Shown: positions 35,155-45,871, counted from the first letter of the stretch. The stretch is DNA of 64,000 nucleotides from Pseudomonadota bacterium (GCA_013285445.1 CP053448.1:2649530-2713529); one strand, 5' to 3'. Notes: a model not told the origin generated them from the sequence alone. Translations and numbers: made by a program.

Positions 35155-35729
35155 CAGTCCTGCATGTCGACGAGCAGCCAGGCGCGCGCCCGATCCCAGT
35201 AGCGCTGTACCGTGCGGACCGAGACATCGAGCATGTCGGCGATCTCGTCGGAAGTCATGCCGCTGAAAAAGCGGGCCGTGACCACCTCGGCCAGCTGAGG
35301 ATCGGCTTGTTCGAGCCGACCCAGCGCATCCTCGATGAGCAGCACGGTCTGCGCGCTGGTCTTGGTGTCGCTGACCAGCTCTTCGTTCAGGGTCAGGTGT
35401 CTCTGCCCGGCACCACGCTTGGCGGCGAGCTTGCTGCGCGCATGATCGACAATCAGCTGCCGGATGACCATGGAGACCAGACGCTTGAGATGCTTGCGAT
35501 CACGAATGCTGTCGGTCGCCGAATGGCGGAGCTTGAGAAAGGCCTCGTGGACCAGTTCCGTAGTCTGCAACGTCGGCGTGGCTCCGAACCGGGCCTGCTG
35601 GCAGCGCGCAATCTCCCGCAGGTCGTCATAGACCAGCGGAAGTATGTGATCCATCAGGTCCGGCGAACCTTTCAGCTCGGCGAGGAATTCCGTCACCTCG
35701 GTCTGCGCCGCCCGGGCATGTTCAGTCAC
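35154..35729 (-). CDS. ECF-type sigma factor (PF07638 group)
   Basis: A 191-residue sigma factor with region 2 (LPLVYDDLREIARCQ, TTELVHEAFLKLRH, RLVSMVIRQLIVDHARSK) and region 4 (LEQADPQLAEVVTARFFSGM, DEIADMLDVSVRTVQRYWDR). The pattern HAR(S/A)K-L-A-A-K-R-G is typical of the PF07638 ECF group that accompanies TPR kinases. GTG 35729 is the likely start because AGGAG lies five bases before it; a GTG at 35750 would add seven residues without such a site. No anti-sigma factor is encoded nearby, so control by the adjacent kinase is likely. It is divergent from the polymerase gene. Confidence 0.9.
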   Translation of the reverse strand: MTEHARAAQTEVTEFLAELKGSPDLMDHILPLVYDDLREIARCQQARFGATPTLQTTELVHEAFLKLRHSATDSIRDRKHLKRLVSMVIRQLIVDHARSKLAAKRGAGQRHLTLNEELVSDTKTSAQTVLLIEDALGRLEQADPQLAEVVTARFFSGMTSDEIADMLDVSVRTVQRYWDRARAWLLVDMQD

Positions 35730-35843
35730 GACAACTCCTGAATCCGGCACTGTCGCTAGTGTACCCCGTCACTCATCTTGTAACTTATAGAGCGCCATAA
35801 AGTACGCACCGGCAGGCAGCACCCCCGAGTAACTGTAAATTTA

Positions 35844-35849
35844 TATAAT
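35844..35849 (+). promoter_or_regulatory. -10 element of the imuC/dnaE2 promoter
   Basis: A perfect TATAAT stands six bases before ATG 35856. The hexamer 17 bases upstream is not a -35. A half-site CTG at 35833-35835 lacks the matching CAG of a LexA box at the right spacing. The arrangement implies a leaderless or nearly leaderless mRNA. Confidence 0.45.
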
Positions 35850-35855
35850 CAATCC

Positions 35856-38800
35856 ATGGTTGCCTACGCCGAACTGCATGCCCTGTCAGCCTTCAGCTTC
35901 CGACGCGCCGCAGCGCGTCCCGACGAGCTGGTGACACGCGCTGCCCGACTCGGTTACCGGGCCCTAGCCCTGACCGATACCTGCTCAGTGGGCGGCGTGG
36001 TTCGTGCCCATGAAACCGCGCGGGAAAGCGGTCTGCACCTGATCATCGGCACCGAAATTCAGGTCGACCATGGCCCCCACCTGGTGCTGCTGGCACCCAC
36101 CCGCAGCGCCTATGGTCAGATCTGCCGCCTGATCACCCGCGCCCGCCGGCGCGCGCCCAAGGGACAGTACCGGGTGCTGCCCGAAGACCTGGAAGACGCG
36201 CTTGATGAGGTTTGCGTCATCTGGAAACCGCACTTCCGGCAAACAGACAAGGCAGCACGCCAATGCGCCAGCCATCTGAAAGGCCTGTTCGGGGACCGCC
36301 TCTGGATCGGCGCCACCCGTCTGCTGGTACCCGGCGAACGGGACTGGTTCGATCGCCTCATGCGTCTTGGACGCAGCCACGCGCTGCCCTGCCTGGCCTG
36401 CGGCGATATCCGCATGCCGGATCGATCGCGCCAGCGGCTGCTCGATGTGCTGACCGCCCTGGAACAGGGTCGCCCGGTGGCCGAATGCGGCCTGGCCCTG
36501 GCCGCCAATGGCGAACGTCATCTGCGGCCGATCACCAGTCTGGAAAAGCTGTATCCGTCCGGATGGCTGGCCGAGACCCTGCATATTGCAGAGCGCTGCG
36601 AGTTTTCGCTCGATCAGCTCGATTACCGTTATCCCGAGGAACTGGTGCCGCCACCGCTCAGCCCGGCCCGGCATCTGCGCCAGCTGACCCTGGCCGGGAT
36701 GCGCAGCCGCTACGGTGAGCGTGTGCCCGATGCGGTTCGTGCTCTGGTGGCACGGGAACTGAAGCTGATCGGGGAGATGGGTGTCGAGGCCTTCTTCCTG
36801 ACCGTACACGATCTGGTCCGCTTTGCCCGCTCACGCGGCATCCTGTGCCAGGGGCGCGGCTCGGCGGCCAACTCGGCGGTGTGCTACTGCCTGGGCATTA
36901 CCGAGGTCGACCCAGCCAGGCAGCAGCTGTTGTTCGAGCGCTTCATTTCGAAAGAGCGCGATGAGCCGCCGGACATCGACGTGGATTTCGAGCATGAGCG
37001 GCGTGAGGAAGTGCTGCAGTACGTGTATGAAAAGTACGGGCGCGAACGCGCTGCGCTGGCCGCTACCGTCATCCGCTATCGGCCGAAGAGCGCGCTGAAA
37101 GACGTCGGGCGCGCGCTCGGACTGGATCCGGCCAGACTCAATCGCCTGACGCGCTCCCTGGCCTGGTGGGATACGCCTGCCGACTGGCCCCGACATCTTC
37201 AGGACTGCGGACTCAACCCTGAAGCGCCCGTCACGCGGCAGCTCATGACGCTGGCCCGCGAACTGGTCGGTTTGCCGCGCCATCTGTCGCAGCACGTCGG
37301 CGGCATGGTCATCGCCGACCAGCCCCTGCATCATCTGGTGCCGGTTGAAAATGCCGCCATGGCCGGACGAAGCATCATCCAGTGGGACAAGGATGACCTC
37401 GAGACTCTCGGTCTGCTCAAGGTCGACTGTCTGGCGCTCGGCATGTTGACGGTCATCCGCAAGACCATGGCGTTGGTAAACCGGCATCACCAGGCCGCGT
37501 CCGTCACGCAAGCGGCCCCGGCCCTGACCCTCGCCACAATCCCCCGGGAAGACCCCGAGACTTACGACATGCTCTGTCGCGGCGATGCCGTCGGCGTCTT
37601 CCAGGTCGAATCGCGCGCGCAGATGGCCATGCTGCCGCGGCTCAGGCCGCGCTGCTTCTATGATCTGGTCATCGAGGTCGCCATCGTTCGGCCCGGTCCG
37701 ATTCAGGGTGACATGGTCCATCCCTATCTGGAACGCCGCGCTCATCCTGAGCAGGTCACCTATCCGGGACCGGAACTGGAGTCGGTACTCCGACGCACGC
37801 TGGGCGTTCCCATCTTCCAGGAACAGGTCATGCAGATCGCCATCGTCGCCGCCGGCTTCAGCCCCGGCCAGGCCGACCAGCTCCGGCGGGCCATGGCCGC
37901 CTGGAAACGCCGGGGCGGACTGGAGCCGTTTCGCGACCGGCTTATCGACGGCATGCTCGAACGCGGCTACACGCGCGAGTTCGCCGAACGGCTCTACCGC
38001 CAGATCTGCGGCTTCGGTGATTATGGATTTCCCGAGTCACACGCGGCCAGCTTCGCCCTGCTGACCTATTTTTCGGCCTGGCTGAAGTGCCATCACCCGG
38101 CCGCTTTCGCCTGCGCGCTGCTCAACAGCCAGCCGATGGGCTTTTATGCCCCGGCACAGATCGTCAACGATGTCCGCCGCCACGGTGTTGCAGTGCGCCC
38201 TGTCGACATCCGCTGCAGCCAATGGGACTGCGCACTGGAGGCCTCACCCAACGAGGCTGGAACTTCAGCCCGTTCATCACCCGACAAACCAATGCCCTGT
38301 CCGGCCGTTCGCCTGGGCCTGCGGCTGGTCAAGGGACTGAAAGTCGAGACCGCTGAACGCATCGTCACGGCTCGGTCCGAACGCGTCTTTCGCGACGTCG
38401 ATGATCTGGTCGAACGTGCCGGCATCGACCGCGGTCAGGTGCGTGCCCTGGCCGATGCCGGCGCATTCAGGGGGCTGGCCGGCCACCGCCATCAGGCACG
38501 CTGGGCGGCACTGGGCGCACGTGTACAGGGCGATCTGCTGGCCGGGGCGGCAATCGCGGAGTCTCGGCCGCAACTGCGCCTGCCGCAGCCTCGGCAGGAA
38601 TTGACCGACGACTACATCAGCCTCGGGCTGAGCCTGAACCATCACCCGATGGCCCTGCTCAGACCGCAGCTCGGCCGGCACCTGCGCCTGGCCCGTGATT
38701 TGCCGGCCATTCGCGACGGCAGTCGTATCGAGGCGGCCGGTCTGGTGACCCATCGCCAGAGACCCGGAACCGCCTCGGGCGTCATTTTTTTGTCGCTGGA

Positions 38801-39002
38801 AGACGAGACCGGCATCATCAACGTCATCGTGTGGCCAAAGCTGGCCGAGCGCTATCGCCGAGAAGTGCTTGCGGGGCGCATTCTGCGCGTCGTGGGCCGG
38901 CTGCAAAACGCCCGGCACACGCAGCATCTGATCGCCCGGCAGATTGCCTGCGAGGATCACCGATTGCCGAACCTTGCCCCGGCATCGCGGGATTTTTGCT
39001 GA
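35856..39002 (+). CDS. dnaE2: Error-prone DNA polymerase ImuC/DnaE2
   Basis: A 1048-residue C-family polymerase of the DnaE2/ImuC type, which copies damaged DNA and causes induced mutation. It has a PHP domain (AELHALSAFSFRRAAARPDE, ALTDTCSVGGVVRAHE) and the polymerase core with GSAANSAVCYCLGITEVDP, the catalytic Asp residues in PPDIDVDFEHERR, DVGRALGLDP, CRGDAVGVFQVESRAQM and FPESHAASFALLTYFSAWLK. The late OB-fold is ASGVIFLSLEDETGIINVIV. It normally works with ImuA and ImuB, but neither gene is adjacent. No Shine-Dalgarno sequence precedes the start. SOS control is expected for the family but no clear LexA box is visible. Confidence 0.95.
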   Translation: MVAYAELHALSAFSFRRAAARPDELVTRAARLGYRALALTDTCSVGGVVRAHETARESGLHLIIGTEIQVDHGPHLVLLAPTRSAYGQICRLITRARRRAPKGQYRVLPEDLEDALDEVCVIWKPHFRQTDKAARQCASHLKGLFGDRLWIGATRLLVPGERDWFDRLMRLGRSHALPCLACGDIRMPDRSRQRLLDVLTALEQGRPVAECGLALAANGERHLRPITSLEKLYPSGWLAETLHIAERCEFSLDQLDYRYPEELVPPPLSPARHLRQLTLAGMRSRYGERVPDAVRALVARELKLIGEMGVEAFFLTVHDLVRFARSRGILCQGRGSAANSAVCYCLGITEVDPARQQLLFERFISKERDEPPDIDVDFEHERREEVLQYVYEKYGRERAALAATVIRYRPKSALKDVGRALGLDPARLNRLTRSLAWWDTPADWPRHLQDCGLNPEAPVTRQLMTLARELVGLPRHLSQHVGGMVIADQPLHHLVPVENAAMAGRSIIQWDKDDLETLGLLKVDCLALGMLTVIRKTMALVNRHHQAASVTQAAPALTLATIPREDPETYDMLCRGDAVGVFQVESRAQMAMLPRLRPRCFYDLVIEVAIVRPGPIQGDMVHPYLERRAHPEQVTYPGPELESVLRRTLGVPIFQEQVMQIAIVAAGFSPGQADQLRRAMAAWKRRGGLEPFRDRLIDGMLERGYTREFAERLYRQICGFGDYGFPESHAASFALLTYFSAWLKCHHPAAFACALLNSQPMGFYAPAQIVNDVRRHGVAVRPVDIRCSQWDCALEASPNEAGTSARSSPDKPMPCPAVRLGLRLVKGLKVETAERIVTARSERVFRDVDDLVERAGIDRGQVRALADAGAFRGLAGHRHQARWAALGARVQGDLLAGAAIAESRPQLRLPQPRQELTDDYISLGLSLNHHPMALLRPQLGRHLRLARDLPAIRDGSRIEAAGLVTHRQRPGTASGVIFLSLEDETGIINVIVWPKLAERYRREVLAGRILRVVGRLQNARHTQHLIARQIACEDHRLPNLAPASRDFC

Positions 39003-39105
39003 TCACGACGGTGGCCCCGAACCGGGACATCAGGGCACCACTCGACAGACACACGGAAAAGCGGTTAGATTGCAGCGTCTGCCTTCACAGGACCTGCAAT
39101 ACGTC

Positions 39106-40080
39106 ATGACAAGAGCACTCCGTTCTGCACTGCTATTGAGCTTTGCCATTGCCGCCAGCAGCGTCAGCGCCCAGAACCCGCGCGTCTGGCTCGATACCGA
39201 CCTCGGCCCGATCATCCTGGAGCTGGACGCGACCCTGGCACCAAATACCACGGGCAACTTCCTGACCTACGTCAACGAAGGCTTCTACGATGGCCTGGTC
39301 TTTCACCGCACGATCGAGGACTTCGTCATCCAGGGCGGGGGCTTCGACCGCGAATTCGTGCATCGCGCACCCACCCACCCGGCCATCCTGAGCGAAGCCG
39401 GGAACGGTCTGCTCAACGAGCCCGGCGCCATTGCCATGGCGCTGGCTGGCGGCAACGTCAACTCGGCCCAGGCCCAGTTCTACATCAACACCGCAGTCAA
39501 CGATTTCCTCGACGGGGACTTCACCGTCTTCGGCCACGTCGTGTCGGGCTCGAACACCGTCACCGCCATCGAGCAGCTGCGCACCGGCGTCAAGAGCCTG
39601 AGCAACGGCACCTTCAGCGATGCTCCGGTCAGTCCGCCGGCGATCCGCCGCGCGGTCGAGATTGACGGCGAAGGGTTTCCGCTGATGCCGCTGCACACGG
39701 CGTCCTGGTTCGACAGCGCCAATCCGGGAGTTGGCTTCAATGTCGAAATTGCCAACGACGCGTCCAGCGGCGACGGCCCGCTATTGATCGTCTACTGGTA
39801 CGACTTCGGCGAGGATCGGCAGATCTGGATGATCGGAATTGCCGCCTTCGAATACGGAGCAACCGAGGTCACCCTCGATATGTTGATCCATCCGGGCATC
39901 GGCGACGGCGTCGGATTTCTGATGCCTCCACCGGTTGGCGAATTCGAACAATGGGGCACGCTGACCGTGCGCTTCAACGACTGCAGCAGCGGTCAGTTCA
40001 GCTACAGCTCGCCGACCCACGGCGAGGGCAGCGTCTCGGTGAGCCGCCTGACACTGGCCGACGGCGCAGACTGTTCATAG
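39106..40080 (+). CDS. Periplasmic cyclophilin-type peptidyl-prolyl isomerase with an extra C-terminal domain
   Basis: 324 residues with a signal peptide (LLLSFAIAASSVSAQ). Residues about 25-190 are a cyclophilin domain (TDLGPIILELDATLAPNTTG, FYDGLVFHRTIEDFVIQGGG, AMALAGGNVNSAQAQFYINT, FTVFGHVVSG). It would speed proline isomerisation in exported proteins. The segment F-H-R-T-I-E-D-F-V-I-Q-G-G is canonical. The remaining 130 residues form a separate beta-rich module (TASWFDSANPGVGFNVEIAN, LIVYWYDFGEDRQIWMIGI, GTLTVRFNDCSSGQFSYSS) of a kind appended to many secreted proteins in related bacteria. Its function is unknown. ATG 39106 directly precedes the signal peptide. Confidence 0.9.
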   Translation: MTRALRSALLLSFAIAASSVSAQNPRVWLDTDLGPIILELDATLAPNTTGNFLTYVNEGFYDGLVFHRTIEDFVIQGGGFDREFVHRAPTHPAILSEAGNGLLNEPGAIAMALAGGNVNSAQAQFYINTAVNDFLDGDFTVFGHVVSGSNTVTAIEQLRTGVKSLSNGTFSDAPVSPPAIRRAVEIDGEGFPLMPLHTASWFDSANPGVGFNVEIANDASSGDGPLLIVYWYDFGEDRQIWMIGIAAFEYGATEVTLDMLIHPGIGDGVGFLMPPPVGEFEQWGTLTVRFNDCSSGQFSYSSPTHGEGSVSVSRLTLADGADCS

Positions 40081-40087
40081 CCGTCGA

Positions 40088-41788
40088 TCAGCGCCGCCGT
40101 CGCTCGTTCGAGCCGCGTGCGGATCGCGCACTGGCGTTCGCCGATCCTGCACCGACCCGACCGATCGACCGCGAGGACGACCGCTCCGGTGATGACCGCC
40201 TGTTCGTCGCCGGTGCCGATTGTGCCTGCCTTGGCGCTGCAGCTGCGCGAGCCGGGCTGGTTGACGAGCGCCGGCTGGCGGTCGCCCGGTGCCCGGAACC
40301 CGACCGCGGCGCAACGCGCTCACGGACACGGGTTGCCGGACCGGACGACCTGCCGCGTGGAGCGCTTCGCCGCACCGGCCCGGAATCGGGCCTTGCGCCA
40401 ACCGGGGCGCTGATACGCTCAACGGATCGGGACGGGGCTCGTTGGCCGGGCGTCCGGCCAACCGTGCCGTTTCCCGGTCGCACGGCAGCGCGACTCGAAC
40501 CGCCGCGCGAGGCCGCTCCCTGTCGCTCACCGATCGAGCGATCGAGACCATCCCTTGGCGCCGAACGCGCCGAAGTGTACGGCTGCCGGCTTCCGCGCCT
40601 GGTTGACGTGCTGCGGTCGGCCGAGTCCGTTGAATGCCGCGACCGAGACGACTGCTGGCGACTTACGGCCGGGGACGGTCGATTGTCGCCCCGCACGGCC
40701 CGGCCCGTCTGCGACGACCGCCGGGCAGTCGTCGACGAGGTATAGCTGCGTGCCGAACTCCTTTCGTTGCTTCGCTGACGCGCCGAGGCCGATGCAGCAG
40801 CGCTTCGGATGCGAGTCGCCGACGCGCGGCTGGCTGCAGCCGATGCACGATTGCGAGTCGTAGCGCGCACCTGGCTGTCACCGCCAGCGGCGTGCCGGAT
40901 CGACGCCCTGCTGCCGCGGCCCACGCCCTGGTCACGGCTGACCAGCCGCTGCGTGTGGACCTCGGCGCGATACTGCACGCCGCGCCGATGCTGCGGATCA
41001 TGACGCCAACGCGTCACCTCGGCAGCATGGACCAGCTGACGGCCGGAGTGGATGGTGCGGGCGCTGTGATCGTAATGGTGGTGATGGTGGTGCACGACCA
41101 CCTGCCGACGCGGCCAGTGAAAGGCGCGATGGAAGAAGCTGGTGGCCACCAGGTGACCGCTCCCCCAATAGAAGCCAAACCTTACCACGTAGTCAGAGGG
41201 GCGGTGCCACCAAACCGGCGGATAGGCGGCCCAGCGCCAGTGTGTGTAGACCACGCGCGGGTCATAGTACGGCACGTAGACCACACGGGTCTGCGCCGGC
41301 TCGATATAGATGTAGCGCGTCTCGCGCACCACCCGCACGTAGTCATTAGAGCGCAGATGCCCCTGGGCATAGGCCTGGGAACGCAGGTACTGCACGCTGT
41401 CTGCCACCTGTTGTTCCTGGTAGAGAAACGCATCGCCCAGACGCTGAGTCCAGTCCAGGTCGGCATCCATCCGCGCCAGCAATTCGGGAAACGCAGTCAG
41501 CGCCTGAACGCTGGCGTCCCAGCCCATGTGCGCGGCCGCACGGACGGCTTCTTCACCTCGCAGCCCGGGGCGTTCCCGAAGCCAGCGCGCTGCCTGCACC
41601 ACTTCCAGGGGGTAAGTGGCGGCAATCAGCACGTGCGACAGCACCGAGTCGGGATAGAGCGCAACCGGTGCCAGCATCTGGTCGAGCTCGGCCTGGGTGA
41701 ACAGCGGCTCTTCGGCTGTTGCCCGGTTGGAAACGGCCAGGCCTGCAACCAGCAAAACGGCGATTATTACGGCGCGGTACATGTTCAT
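40088..41788 (-). CDS. DUF3300 exported protein with a low-complexity Arg/Ser-rich tail
   Basis: A 566-residue protein with a signal peptide (YRAVIIAVLLVAGLAVSN). The DUF3300 domain covers about the first 230 residues (FTQAELDQMLAPVALYPDSV, SHVLIAATYPLEVVQAARWL, RETRYIYIEPAQTRVVYVPY, DPRVVYTHWRWAAYPPVWW). A His run (VVHHHHHHYDHS) follows, then about 300 residues dominated by Arg, Ser, Ala and Gly, likely disordered and basic. The function of the family is unknown. AAGGAG lies eight bases before ATG 41788. It ends seven bases from the convergent cyclophilin gene. Confidence 0.88.
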   Translation of the reverse strand: MNMYRAVIIAVLLVAGLAVSNRATAEEPLFTQAELDQMLAPVALYPDSVLSHVLIAATYPLEVVQAARWLRERPGLRGEEAVRAAAHMGWDASVQALTAFPELLARMDADLDWTQRLGDAFLYQEQQVADSVQYLRSQAYAQGHLRSNDYVRVVRETRYIYIEPAQTRVVYVPYYDPRVVYTHWRWAAYPPVWWHRPSDYVVRFGFYWGSGHLVATSFFHRAFHWPRRQVVVHHHHHHYDHSARTIHSGRQLVHAAEVTRWRHDPQHRRGVQYRAEVHTQRLVSRDQGVGRGSRASIRHAAGGDSQVRATTRNRASAAASRASATRIRSAAASASARQRSNERSSARSYTSSTTARRSSQTGRAVRGDNRPSPAVSRQQSSRSRHSTDSADRSTSTRRGSRQPYTSARSAPRDGLDRSIGERQGAASRGGSSRAAVRPGNGTVGRTPGQRAPSRSVERISAPVGARPDSGPVRRSAPRGRSSGPATRVRERVAPRSGSGHRATASRRSSTSPARAAAAPRQAQSAPATNRRSSPERSSSRSIGRVGAGSANASARSARGSNERRRR

Positions 41789-41889
41789 GATGTGGTCTCC
41801 TTGCGGCCCCAACGGGGCCTGGCGCGACCTTTGTACCGCAATCTGCCTGAAGTCAGGCTGAATGACCGGGCGCCGACAGCGTCAGATGA

Positions 41890-44800
41890 TCAACCCGAAT
41901 ACTGCCGCCGGCGCGAATCGCGGACACCTGTTTCGGGCGGCGGGCAGAGACCCGCGGCCATGCTTTCGGTCGCCTGATCGCCGTCGATCTGACTGCGGCC
42001 GGCGAGCAACCAGGCGCGAATATCAGCATGCCTGACAGGAATCGGGTCACCGGGCAGGTTTGTCGGGGCCGGACATGGCCGCAGCCCAGGGTCCAGCGTC
42101 CGGAGCCAGTCCAGTCGTCGGCTCGCCACCCATAACCGCTGCGCGTTGAGGCGGCTGGTCACCGTTACCGCACGTCCTTCACGCAGCAGGCGCGAAAACC
42201 AGTGTGTCCAGCCACCACCGGGCACCGGGCTGCGCAGCCCGACACCCGATTCACCCTCGCGACAAGTCAGATAGCCAGCTTCAACCAGCAAGGCCTCCAG
42301 CGCTGTGCACGAGGGCTGCCGAACGGCCAGCCTGCAGGCATCGGGCGGTGGCAATACGGATTGATCGCGGGCCGTCGGCGAACCGCCCGCGACGGACCAA
42401 CCGATGGTGGCGCTAGAGGCCGGACGCTCGAAGCTGCGCGTCCGGCGCAGTTCGGCGTCGGCCTCATCGAGGTAGCTGCCGCCGGGGGCATGAATCAGCG
42501 CTTCGGCCAGGGGCGAAGGCCGCGGCGTATCAACGGCGTGGATACGCAGATCGCCGGTCTCGATGCGTCTCAGCAGATGCTGCAGGCCCGTCACATCCAT
42601 GTAGTCGTTGAGACAGTCGGCCAGTGCCTGCTGCACCAGCGGATGATCAGGCACCTGTCGGGGCCCCGAGAGATTCTCCAGGCAGGCCAGCTGATCGGGA
42701 AACACGCAGGCGATCAGGTTCTCGGCCTGATTGCGCTGGCGCTGCGCCGGTAGCGGACCATCCAGATCGTGCCGGAGCAGCACCAGTGCATTGTTGGCGC
42801 ACCAGCGAAAGCGCGTGACGAACAGCGGCGTATCCAGCAGCGCCTGGGTCAGCACATCGACAACGTGATGCGAACGCACGAAGCCGGCCACTTCGGCCAG
42901 CTCGAAACGGCTGGTCACACCCAGCGAGATCAGGACGCCGTCGTCGGTGGCTGCGGCCTGCAGCTCGAAGTTGAACTGCCGGCAGAAGCGCTTTCTAAGC
43001 GCCAGCCCCCAGGCGCGATTGATGCGCGCACCGGCAAATGTATGCAGCATGACGTGCCCGTCGCCGCCCGGGTCGATGACCCGCTCGATGATCAGCCGGT
43101 CAGGCGACGGCAGCGCCCCGAGCAGCGCATGCGACTCGGCCAGCATCTGGCGCGCCTGCGGGTGCAGCTTTCGTGGACACCCGGGCAAGGTCTGCATGGC
43201 CAATGCCACCTCGGGCGTGCGCCCCTGCCCTTCCCCCAGCCAGAACGGCAGCCCGGCCGGTTCCTGATCGGCCGGCTCGACAACGACGCGGCCGGTCTCG
43301 ATGCGCAGGATCCGCCACGGCCGGTACCCGAGCTGAATGACCTGGCCCGGGACCGACTCGAAGCACAGCTCTTCGTCGAGACGACCGACGCGATCGCCGC
43401 TGTCGGCGCGAACGACCGCGTACTCGAAGTACTCGGGAATGGTGCCGGCGTTGACCAGGGCCAGCCGCGCGGCGCCCGATTCCGCCGCCCAGCCGCCATC
43501 GGACCGGCGCCGGATCAGTGGTTTGTGCTGGGGTTCCGGCATCCAGTCCAGTCGCGCAGCCAGGATGCCCAGCAACTGGTCCAGCATCCGCCCGGGCAGA
43601 CCACGATACGGCCAGGCCGCCCGGACCACCGGGTGCAGTGAGGACACGCGATCGGTTCCGGATGCGATCATCGCCACCAGGTGCTGAGCCAGAACATCCA
43701 GCGGCGCGTTCGGCATGGGAACCGTTTCAACCTGCCTGTCTTCGAGCAGATCGGCCAGAGCCCGGGTCTCGACGAGCTGGTTGAGCGTCAACGGAAACAG
43801 GTGCATGCAGGGCCGTCGCCCCGGTCGGTGACCGCTGCGTCCGGCGCGCTGACGGACCAGGTTGACCGAGCCCGGCACGCCAATCTGGCAGACCCGATCA
43901 ACCCGCCCGAGATCCAGTCCGAGCTCCAGTGACGCGCTGCTGACCAGGACCCTGAGCTGGCCGGCCTTGAACCGCCCTTCGACCGTCTCGCGGTGGCCCG
44001 CATCAAGACTGCCGTGATGCACCCCGACCTGCCCGACCAGCCCCGCAGCGGCCAGGCGCTCATCCAGAGCCGCAGCGGTGCGCTCGACCCGCGCACGGGT
44101 CTGGCAGAAGACCAGCAGTGAACCCCGAGCCTGCGCCAGTTCGGCAATCCGCTCATGGATCCACTCCCACAGGCAGGCGGTCGGATACGGCCCCAACGCC
44201 GGTCCGCCGAGCTCGAGTTCGAGACACACGCTGCCGGGCTTGTCCGGCGCGATCACTGCCGCCGGGCGCCCGCCGGTCAGATACGCAGCCAGCTCATCGT
44301 CAGGGCAGGCCGTGGCCGACAGCCCGATTCGCTGCGCGGGCCGTCCAGTCAGGGCATCCAGGCGCGACAGCGACAGCGTGAGATGCGCGCCGCGCTTGCT
44401 TCCGACCAAGGCATGCAGCTCGTCGACGACCACGCCCTCGACCGGGGCCAGCATCTCCCGGCCGGCGCGACTGCCAAGCAGCACGTAGAGTGATTCCGGT
44501 GTCGTCGACAGGATATCGGGCGGATCGCGCCGCTGTCGCTCGCGCTCTCCTCGCGTGGTATCGCCGCAGCGCAGGGCGATATTCAGCAGACGGCCAGCGC
44601 TCGGCACCGCCGCTTCGAGCAGGGGCGCGAGATTCCGGGTCATGTCACGCGCCAGTGCCTTGAGTGGAGCGATATGCAGTCCCCTGACGCCACGGCAGCG
44701 CGGCTGGTAGTGGACCAGGCGCTCGACGAGGGGCCGCCAGGCCGCCAGGCTCTTGCCCTGACCGGTCGCTGCGACCAGCATGGCGTCGCGACCTGTTCGC

Positions 44801-44895
44801 AGCACCGGCCAGGCCGCGACCTGTATCGAGGTCGGCGTGCCGATCGTCTCGGCAAACCAGCGGTCCAGCGTCATGCGGATCGGAGAGGCGCTCAT
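41890..44895 (-). CDS. Lhr-like superfamily 2 DNA/RNA helicase
   Basis: About 1001 residues. The N-terminal region has all SF2 motifs in Lhr style: Q-motif [11 protein letters not shown], Walker [34 protein letters not shown], motif [33 protein letters not shown], then domain 2 with [42 protein letters not shown] and [11 protein letters not shown]. The second half corresponds to the winged-helix and beta-barrel domains of the Lhr core ([20 protein letters not shown]). Lhr-core helicases translocate on single-stranded DNA and unwind DNA-RNA hybrids in repair. ATG 44895 is chosen by comparison with where Lhr proteins start; ATG 44958 is also in frame. The Walker A Gly-Gln-Gly-Lys-Ser differs from the usual Gly-Ser-Gly-Lys-Thr. 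Confidence 0.87.
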   Translation of the reverse strand: MSASPIRMTLDRWFAETIGTPTSIQVAAWPVLRTGRDAMLVAATGQGKSLAAWRPLVERLVHYQPRCRGVRGLHIAPLKALARDMTRNLAPLLEAAVPSAGRLLNIALRCGDTTRGERERQRRDPPDILSTTPESLYVLLGSRAGREMLAPVEGVVVDELHALVGSKRGAHLTLSLSRLDALTGRPAQRIGLSATACPDDELAAYLTGGRPAAVIAPDKPGSVCLELELGGPALGPYPTACLWEWIHERIAELAQARGSLLVFCQTRARVERTAAALDERLAAAGLVGQVGVHHGSLDAGHRETVEGRFKAGQLRVLVSSASLELGLDLGRVDRVCQIGVPGSVNLVRQRAGRSGHRPGRRPCMHLFPLTLNQLVETRALADLLEDRQVETVPMPNAPLDVLAQHLVAMIASGTDRVSSLHPVVRAAWPYRGLPGRMLDQLLGILAARLDWMPEPQHKPLIRRRSDGGWAAESGAARLALVNAGTIPEYFEYAVVRADSGDRVGRLDEELCFESVPGQVIQLGYRPWRILRIETGRVVVEPADQEPAGLPFWLGEGQGRTPEVALAMQTLPGCPRKLHPQARQMLAESHALLGALPSPDRLIIERVIDPGGDGHVMLHTFAGARINRAWGLALRKRFCRQFNFELQAAATDDGVLISLGVTSRFELAEVAGFVRSHHVVDVLTQALLDTPLFVTRFRWCANNALVLLRHDLDGPLPAQRQRNQAENLIACVFPDQLACLENLSGPRQVPDHPLVQQALADCLNDYMDVTGLQHLLRRIETGDLRIHAVDTPRPSPLAEALIHAPGGSYLDEADAELRRTRSFERPASSATIGWSVAGGSPTARDQSVLPPPDACRLAVRQPSCTALEALLVEAGYLTCREGESGVGLRSPVPGGGWTHWFSRLLREGRAVTVTSRLNAQRLWVASRRLDWLRTLDPGLRPCPAPTNLPGDPIPVRHADIRAWLLAGRSQIDGDQATESMAAGLCPPPETGVRDSRRRQYSG

Positions 44896-45012
44896 CCAAG
44901 TCAGCGTTTCACAGGCCGTTCTCAAAACATGAGAATCCGCAGCGGTCGACATCGGCATGGTGCCGGTTCCCTTGAAGCTCGATCAGCGGTCAATCCAGGC
45001 TACCGCGACGCG

Positions 45013-45018
45013 TATAAT
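45013..45018 (+). promoter_or_regulatory. -10 element before the ABC transporter remnant
   Basis: TATAAT lies 33 bases before ATG 45052 in the gap that separates the remnant from the divergent helicase gene. The -35 region is weak. If real, the fused gene is still transcribed. Confidence 0.35.
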
Positions 45019-45051
45019 CAGCGCGTCCCAGAATGGCGCCAGGCACGTTTC

Positions 45052-45624
<573 letters not shown>

Positions 45625-45871
45625 GTCCGCAGACACCTGGTCAACCAGTAAACCCCAACGTTGCATACCTTTTCGGAGATGAAAGCCCGGAGAGCAGTAT
45701 TTCCGCGGGCTGCAGGGACGATCAGTGCGTTGCGGTCGGTGGACGCACCGTGGGTGACTGGCGCCGGCGAGTCGCGGCAATAAGCCGTCCCGCGGTCGGT
45801 CAGCCGGATGCAGCCCGACCCGCTCTCCGGTTTGTTATCTTGGAAGGCCGCAGCCTTGGAGGAAGCCCGCA

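Noticed and set aside
35821..35856. LexA box before imuC
   Set aside because: CTG at 35833 is followed ten bases later by TAA rather than CAG; only a half-site is present.
32497..39002. Kinase, sigma factor and ImuC as one novel damage-response system
   Set aside because: The polymerase is divergent from the kinase-sigma pair and there is no shared motif or overlap that links them functionally.
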